Assembly (NCBI RefSeq): GCF_023101685.1
Contig: NZ_CP082164.1
Span: 1,860,001 to 1,924,000, forward strand
Source: Bradyrhizobium sp. 186
Lineage (GTDB): Bacteria > Pseudomonadota > Alphaproteobacteria > Rhizobiales > Xanthobacteraceae
Length of the DNA stretch: 64,000 bases
Reading direction: 5' to 3'
The notes under the pieces are model-generated. The model saw nothing but the letters and a program-made list of their open reading frames with translations. It was not told where the DNA came from and searched no databases. Shown one piece after another: positions 59,772 through 64,000 of the stretch. Made by a program: the position numbers and the translations under genes. Position 1 is the first letter of the stretch; the number at the start of each line of letters is the position of its first letter.

Positions 59772-61505
59772 TTACGCCGCATCGCGCTTGGCGGCGCTGT
59801 CGGCAAGATGTCGGCCGGCAATGTAGCCGAAGGTCAGCGCCGGCCCAAGCGTGATACCGGCGCCGGGATAGTTTCCGCCCATGATGCTCGCCATGTCGTT
59901 GCCGGCGGCATAGAGGCCCGGAATCACCCGCCCCTCGGCGTCGATCGCGCGCGCATTCTCGTCGGTGACGATGCCGGCATAGGTACCGAGATCGCCGATC
60001 ACCATCTTGATGGCGTAGAACGGGCCATTTTCCAGCGGTGCGACGCAGGGGTTCGGGCCGTGCATCGCATCGCCCTGATAGCGGTTATAGGCTTTCGATC
60101 CCTTGCCGAAGGCGGCGTCGTGCCCCTGCGGCGCGGTGGCATTGAACTGCGCCACGGTCCTGGTGAACGCCTTTCCATCGATGCCGGCCTTGGCCGCGAG
60201 CGCCTCCAGCGTATCGCCGCGCATGAGATAGCCGGTGCGTAAGTGATGGCCGAGCGGCATCGGGAAGGGTGGAACGCAGCCGAGGCCGTACTTCCGAAGC
60301 GTCTTGTGATCGCAGACCAGGTACGCCGCGATCTCCTCACCGGGCTTGGCCGCCTTGACCATGGCCTGGACGAAGTCGTGGTAGGAATTGCCTTCATTGG
60401 CAAAGCGCTTGCCGTCGCGCATCACCGCGATCACGCCCGGCTTGGCGCGGTCGATGAAATGCGGCATCACGCCGCGCGAACCGTCCTTGCGCGTCGTGAG
60501 CGACACCGGCACCCAGGCCGCCGCGTTCGGCAGCCGGTTCTCGACATACCCGCCGGCGCTTTCCGCGAGGCGCAAGCCGTCGCCGGTGTTGCCGGTCGGC
60601 CCCGGCGAATAATGCTCGTTGCCGGTCGGCGCGTGCGGAAACATCCTCTTGCGCCGTTCCACGTCGTGCGGGAAACCGCCGCAGGCGAGCACCACGCCGT
60701 GTCGGGCGCGGATACGCACATCGCGGCCCTCGCGGGTGACGATCGCGCCGGTCACCGCGCCGTTCTCGACGGTCAGTTCGCGCACCGGCGAGGACAGCCA
60801 CATCGGAATCTTGAGATCGAGCGCGGACTTCGCCAGCCGCCCGGCAAGCGCATTGCCGTTGGTCAAGGTCATGCCGCGGCCGTAGCGCAGCACGTCCATG
60901 AGGTGACGCGACAGGCGTTTTGCGACGTAGACCGCCGAGGTCAGCGACTTCGTCACGCGCATGAAATGGATGATCTCCTTGCCCGAACCGAGCATCATGC
61001 CGAATACGGTGAGCTCCGGAAGGGGCATGCCGAGCGTCTTGATGAGGTCGCCGAGCTCACGGCCGTCGAACGGGCGCGTCACCATCGAGCGGCCGCCTTG
61101 CGCGCCGCCGGGCGCTTCCGCGTGATAGTCCGGAAACACCAGCGGCATGTCGAAGCGGAGCGCGGTCTTGGAGGTGAAGAAATCGACCGCTTCGGGGCCG
61201 GCGCTCAGGAACGCATCGACGCGCGCGGCATCGAAATTGTTGCCGGCTTCGTGTCGCAGATAGGTGCGTGCCTGCTCCGGCGTCTCCTCGATGCCATAGG
61301 CACGGGCCAGCGAGGTGCCGGGGATCCAGAGCCAGCCGCCGGAACGGGCGGTGGTGCCGCCGAAGCGCGGCTCCTTCTCGACGATCAGCACGTCGAGCCC
61401 GCGGAAACGCGCGGTGATTGCGGCCGACATGCCGGATGCGCCGGATCCGGCCACGAGCACATCGCACTCGTAGGTTTCGCCTGCGTTGTGCTCGTTGCCA
61501 GTCAT
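59772..61505 (-). CDS. FAD-dependent dehydrogenase, KstD/fumarate reductase-like
   Basis: The 577-residue flavoprotein has VLVAGSGASGMSAAITARFR with acidic end VLIVEKEPRFGGTTARSGGW. The late motif GGNYPGAGITLGPALTFGYI carries the FAD ribityl loop. The PNPA-like segment typical of fumarate reductase is not obvious; the pattern is nearer to 3-ketosteroid-delta-dehydrogenases and urocanate reductases. It could desaturate a carboxylate or steroid-like compound. It starts 7 bases after the binding-protein stop. Confidence 0.8.
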   Translation of the reverse strand: MTGNEHNAGETYECDVLVAGSGASGMSAAITARFRGLDVLIVEKEPRFGGTTARSGGWLWIPGTSLARAYGIEETPEQARTYLRHEAGNNFDAARVDAFLSAGPEAVDFFTSKTALRFDMPLVFPDYHAEAPGGAQGGRSMVTRPFDGRELGDLIKTLGMPLPELTVFGMMLGSGKEIIHFMRVTKSLTSAVYVAKRLSRHLMDVLRYGRGMTLTNGNALAGRLAKSALDLKIPMWLSSPVRELTVENGAVTGAIVTREGRDVRIRARHGVVLACGGFPHDVERRKRMFPHAPTGNEHYSPGPTGNTGDGLRLAESAGGYVENRLPNAAAWVPVSLTTRKDGSRGVMPHFIDRAKPGVIAVMRDGKRFANEGNSYHDFVQAMVKAAKPGEEIAAYLVCDHKTLRKYGLGCVPPFPMPLGHHLRTGYLMRGDTLEALAAKAGIDGKAFTRTVAQFNATAPQGHDAAFGKGSKAYNRYQGDAMHGPNPCVAPLENGPFYAIKMVIGDLGTYAGIVTDENARAIDAEGRVIPGLYAAGNDMASIMGGNYPGAGITLGPALTFGYIAGRHLADSAAKRDAA

Positions 61506-61512
61506 GCCGACC

Positions 61513-62727
61513 TCACTTCTTCAGCAGCGGACATTTGGACTCGGAGAGCGGGCGGAAGGCGTCCTCGCCCTTCACCGTCTTGATGATCTCCAGATAGTCC
61601 CAGGGCTCCTTGGACTGCTCCGGCGACTTCACCTTGGCCAGATACATGTCGCGGATGACGCGGCCATCCTCCTGCAACTTGCCGCCATGAACGAACATAT
61701 CCTCGATCGGGAGCTCGCGCATCTTGGCCATCACCTTGGCCGGATCGTCGGTGCCGGCGGCTTTGATGCCTTTCAGGTAATGCAGCACCGAGCCGTAGAC
61801 GCCGGTCTGGATCATGGTCGGCATCACCTTGGTGCGCTCGTAGAACTTCTTCGACCAGGCGCGGGTCGCCTCGTCCATGTTCCAGTATGACGCCGTCGTC
61901 ATGTAGGTGCCCTGCGCGGCCTTGAGGCCGATTGCATGGACGTCGGTGTCGAACATCAGGAGACCGACGAGCTTCTGGCCGCCCTGCACCAAGCCGAACT
62001 CGCCGGACTGCTTGATCGCGTTGTCGGTGTCCTGGCCGGCATTGGCGAACGCCACCACGTCGGCCTTCGAACTCTGCGCCTGGAGCGCAAAGGAGGAGAA
62101 GTCCGCTGTATTGGTCGGATGCTTCACGCCGCCCAGAACCTTGCCGCCCATCTCGTTGATAAAGCGGGTGGCGTCCTTCTCGAGCTGCTGGCCGAAGGCA
62201 TAGTCCGCCGTGATGAAGTACCAGGACTTTCCGCCTTCCTTGATCACGGCCGATGCCGTCACCTTGGATAGCGCGTAGGTATCGTAGGTGAAGTGCACGG
62301 TGTTCGGGCTGCACAGCTCGTCGGTCAGCGAGCTCGCGCCGGGGCCGGAGAGCAGCGCGATCTTGTTGCGCTCGCGCACCATGTTGTGGACGGCGATCGC
62401 GATGCCGGAATTGGGGATATCGACGACGGCGTCGACCTTGCCGTTGTCGAACCAGCCGCGCACGATCTGCACGCCGACATCGGTCTTCATCTGGTGGTCC
62501 GCGCTGATGATCTCGATCGGCTTGCCGAGCACGGTGGGTCCGAATTCCTCGACCGCCATCTTGGCGGCCTCGACTGACCCCGGCCCGCTGTTGTCGCGGC
62601 CCCAGCTCGACAGATCCGTCAGCACGCCGATCCGCACCGCGTCGTCGGAGACTTGCGCGGTGGCCATGGACGTCATCGCTGCTGAAGTCATGGCCGCGAG
62701 CATGGTGCAGGCCAAAAGCCCTCTCAT
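61513..62727 (-). CDS. Branched-chain-type ABC substrate-binding protein (orphan)
   Basis: The 404-residue periplasmic protein has a signal peptide (MRGLLACTMLAAMTSAAMTS) and the LivK-like fold: VRIGVLTDLSSWGRDNSGPG, DVGVQIVRGWFDNGKVDAVV, YALSKVTASAVIKEGGKSWY and DVVAFANAGQDTDNAIKQSG. Such proteins bind amino acids or aromatic and aliphatic carboxylates. No ATPase or permease gene is adjacent. GAGAGGGA precedes ATG 62727. It is the first gene of a leftward operon with a flavoprotein and IclR. Confidence 0.87.
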   Translation of the reverse strand: MRGLLACTMLAAMTSAAMTSMATAQVSDDAVRIGVLTDLSSWGRDNSGPGSVEAAKMAVEEFGPTVLGKPIEIISADHQMKTDVGVQIVRGWFDNGKVDAVVDIPNSGIAIAVHNMVRERNKIALLSGPGASSLTDELCSPNTVHFTYDTYALSKVTASAVIKEGGKSWYFITADYAFGQQLEKDATRFINEMGGKVLGGVKHPTNTADFSSFALQAQSSKADVVAFANAGQDTDNAIKQSGEFGLVQGGQKLVGLLMFDTDVHAIGLKAAQGTYMTTASYWNMDEATRAWSKKFYERTKVMPTMIQTGVYGSVLHYLKGIKAAGTDDPAKVMAKMRELPIEDMFVHGGKLQEDGRVIRDMYLAKVKSPEQSKEPWDYLEIIKTVKGEDAFRPLSESKCPLLKK

Positions 62728-62891
62728 CGTCGTTCCCTCTCTTTTACGGGCCGCTTGGCGCGGCCGTTTGTTCTGACGATAAATTAGATATTAGCGAATA
62801 AGTTTGTCAATGGCGAAGTTGGGTTCAGATCGGGTCCTCCGCCGTCGTCCAGGCCGGCGGTGGGGTAGGGCACAGCCGGTTCAACAGACTC
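62728..62891. other. Promoter region of the binding-protein operon
   Basis: AT-rich sequence at 62778-62808 (ATAAATTAGATATTAGCGAATAA) stands out from the GC-rich surroundings. It probably carries the -35/-10 region and an IclR site of the leftward operon. Nothing else is recognised. Confidence 0.45.
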
Positions 62892-63013
62892 GTCATTGCG
62901 AGCCACCGGGTCCGCGCGAAGCGCGCCCGATGACAGGCTCCGTGAAGCAATCCAGAATCGTTCCGCGGAGACAGTCTGGATTGCTTCGTCGCAAGGGCTC
63001 CTCGCAATGACGG
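62892..63013. repeat. Palindromic intergenic element (12- and 13-base perfect arms)
   Basis: CGTCATTGCGAG at 62892-62903 pairs with CTCGCAATGACG at 63002-63013. Inside, GAAGCAATCCAGA (62945-62957) pairs with TCTGGATTGCTTC (62976-62988). It lies between divergent genes. The right half recurs in part at 58762-58792. Confidence 0.82.
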
Positions 63014-63121
63014 GTGTTGAAGCAGTCGCGCACAAATCGCGCGGCAAAAGCCAACACCCGGGCTGGTTGCAACCGTCATCGCGATTGGCCATGATGCCAT
63101 CCGGAAATTCTGGGGCATGGC

Positions 63122-64000
63122 ATGACGGCAGCAACGGGGGTCTCCACCGCGACGGAGAGATCGACGACGGCGCATGTGGTGTGGGCGAGCGCGCTCGGCA
63201 CCGCGATCGAGTGGTACGATTTTCTGATCTACGGCACGGCCGCTGCACTTGTGCTCAACAAGCTGTTCTTTCCGAGCTTCGATCCGTTCGTCGGCACGCT
63301 GGCGGCGTTCTCGACCTATGCGGTCGGCTTCGTCGCGCGGCCGATCGGCGGCGCGATCATCGGGAATTATGGCGACCGGCTCGGACGCAAGAGGATGCTG
63401 GTCGCGACCATGATCGCGATGGGGCTCGGCACCTTCCTGATTGGCTGCCTGCCGACCTACAGCCAGATCGGCGTCTGGGCGCCGATCTTCCTCGTCATCC
63501 TGCGCTTCATCCAGGGCATCGGGCTCGGCGGCGAATGGAGCGGCGCAGTCGTGATGGTGGTCGAGCATGCCGGCAACCGGCGCGGCTTCTACGGCAGCCT
63601 GGTGCAGATCGGCTTTCCCGTCGGCGTCGCCGCGTCCACCGGCATCTTTGGCCTGATGACGAAACTGCCGGAGGCCGATTTCCTGAGCTGGGGCTGGCGC
63701 GTGCCGTTCCTGATCAGCATTTTGCTCGTCGGTGTCGGCTTCATCGTCCGGTTGAAGCTCGCTGAGACGCCGCACTTCAAGGAGGTCGTGGAGCGCAAGG
63801 AGGTGCTGGCGCAGCCGGTGATGGAGGTGCTGCGCCGCGACTGGCGCAGCTTCCTGCTCGCGGTCGGAATCACGGTTTCAGAGGTGGGGCTCGCCTATCT
63901 CCTCACCGTCTTCACCGTGGTCTATGCCACCACAAAGCTCGGACTGCCGCGCCAGGTGATCCTGGATGCGGTCGTCTGCGCCGCAATCATCGAGTTCGCG
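63122..64000 (+). CDS. MHS-type MFS transporter, 3' end beyond the window
   Basis: The frame runs from ATG 63122 to the window edge without a stop (293 codons). The family motifs are VVWASALGTAIEWYDFLIYG, GNYGDRLGRKRMLVATMIAM and RFIQGIGLGGEWSGAVVMVV, as in metabolite:H+ symporters for carboxylates. At least seven helices are already present. It is divergent from the binding-protein operon across a repeat element. The gene is simply cut by the end of the sequence. Confidence 0.85.
   Translation, partial: MTAATGVSTATERSTTAHVVWASALGTAIEWYDFLIYGTAAALVLNKLFFPSFDPFVGTLAAFSTYAVGFVARPIGGAIIGNYGDRLGRKRMLVATMIAMGLGTFLIGCLPTYSQIGVWAPIFLVILRFIQGIGLGGEWSGAVVMVVEHAGNRRGFYGSLVQIGFPVGVAASTGIFGLMTKLPEADFLSWGWRVPFLISILLVGVGFIVRLKLAETPHFKEVVERKEVLAQPVMEVLRRDWRSFLLAVGITVSEVGLAYLLTVFTVVYATTKLGLPRQVILDAVVCAAIIEFA

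Noticed and set aside
60243..61583. 446-codon + strand frame opposite the flavoprotein gene
   Set aside because: It has no family likeness and is antisense to a clear FAD dehydrogenase.
1..64000. tRNA, rRNA or riboswitch genes
   Set aside because: No cloverleaf with a T-loop GGTTCGA and matching stems, no rRNA segments and no recognisable thiamine or other riboswitch core were seen by eye; a covariance-model scan would be decisive.

Overview
The window looks like the chromosome of a Bradyrhizobium-type alphaproteobacterium (Hyphomicrobiales). The reasons are high GC, the rhizobial flagellar gene order (motC-motD-transglycosylase-flgE-flgK-flgL-flaF-flbT-flgD-fliQ-flhA-fliR with the regulator ftcR), long runs of solute-transporter and catabolic genes, and GTCAT/ATGAC-bounded palindromic intergenic repeats typical of that genus. 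The genus is inferred from these traits; no rRNA, tRNA or CRISPR array was seen.

Region 1 (1-14971): flagellar genes on the + strand. They run from the tail of motC through hook-length control, a lytic transglycosylase, hook (flgE), junction proteins (flgK, flgL), flagellin regulators (flaF, flbT), hook cap (flgD) and export gate (fliQ, flhA, fliR). Four small, poorly annotated genes follow, which look FliJ-like, FlgJ rod-domain-like, FlgN-like and FliL-like. A perfect 34-bp palindrome separates them from the convergent regulator gene ftcR. A long AT-richer intergenic region and a membrane protein of unknown function follow.

Region 2 (14988-21691): a MarR-type regulator with a cysteine-rich tail, an MFS transporter gene broken by an amber codon, a 5'-truncated dienelactone-hydrolase fragment, a beta-lactamase-fold hydrolase, an NAD-dependent epimerase-like gene, a phosphatase/mutase-type HAD gene and an NTF2-like gene.

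Region 3 (21688-31752): a sugar-acid module. Fructuronate reductase (uxuB) is divergent from a FadR-type regulator across a perfect operator-like palindrome. A TRAP transporter (dctP-dctQ-dctM), an L-idonate/L-gulonate-type dehydrogenase, mannonate dehydratase (uxuA), an FMN alpha-hydroxyacid dehydrogenase and a convergent LysR regulator follow. Together they could import a hexonate or hexuronate and convert it via fructuronate and mannonate to 2-keto-3-deoxygluconate.

Region 4 (31963-37878): a polyamine-type ABC importer (ATPase, binding protein, two permeases) with a HAD protein of the dehalogenase kind and an FAD amine oxidase inserted between its genes.

Region 5 (about 38070-41333): an accessory islet with a P-loop kinase-like gene, a small membrane protein and an IS110-family element, bounded by opposite-orientation copies of one short repeat.

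Region 6 (41374-46778): a TetR regulator divergent from an MHS-type transporter and two carboxylesterases, one apparently cytoplasmic and one exported.

Region 7 (46920-58747): an amino-acid-like utilisation island. An amino-acid ABC importer is divergent from a 2-hydroxyacid dehydrogenase, RidA, aminotransferase, a large TPP enzyme, a DadA-like oxidoreductase, an Asp/Glu-racemase-family protein and a GntR regulator. A two-subunit TPP decarboxylase and a frameshifted short-chain dehydrogenase come next.

Region 8 (58954-64000): a leftward operon of an orphan branched-chain-type binding protein, a KstD/fumarate-reductase-like flavoprotein and an IclR regulator. The window ends inside a third MHS-type transporter gene.
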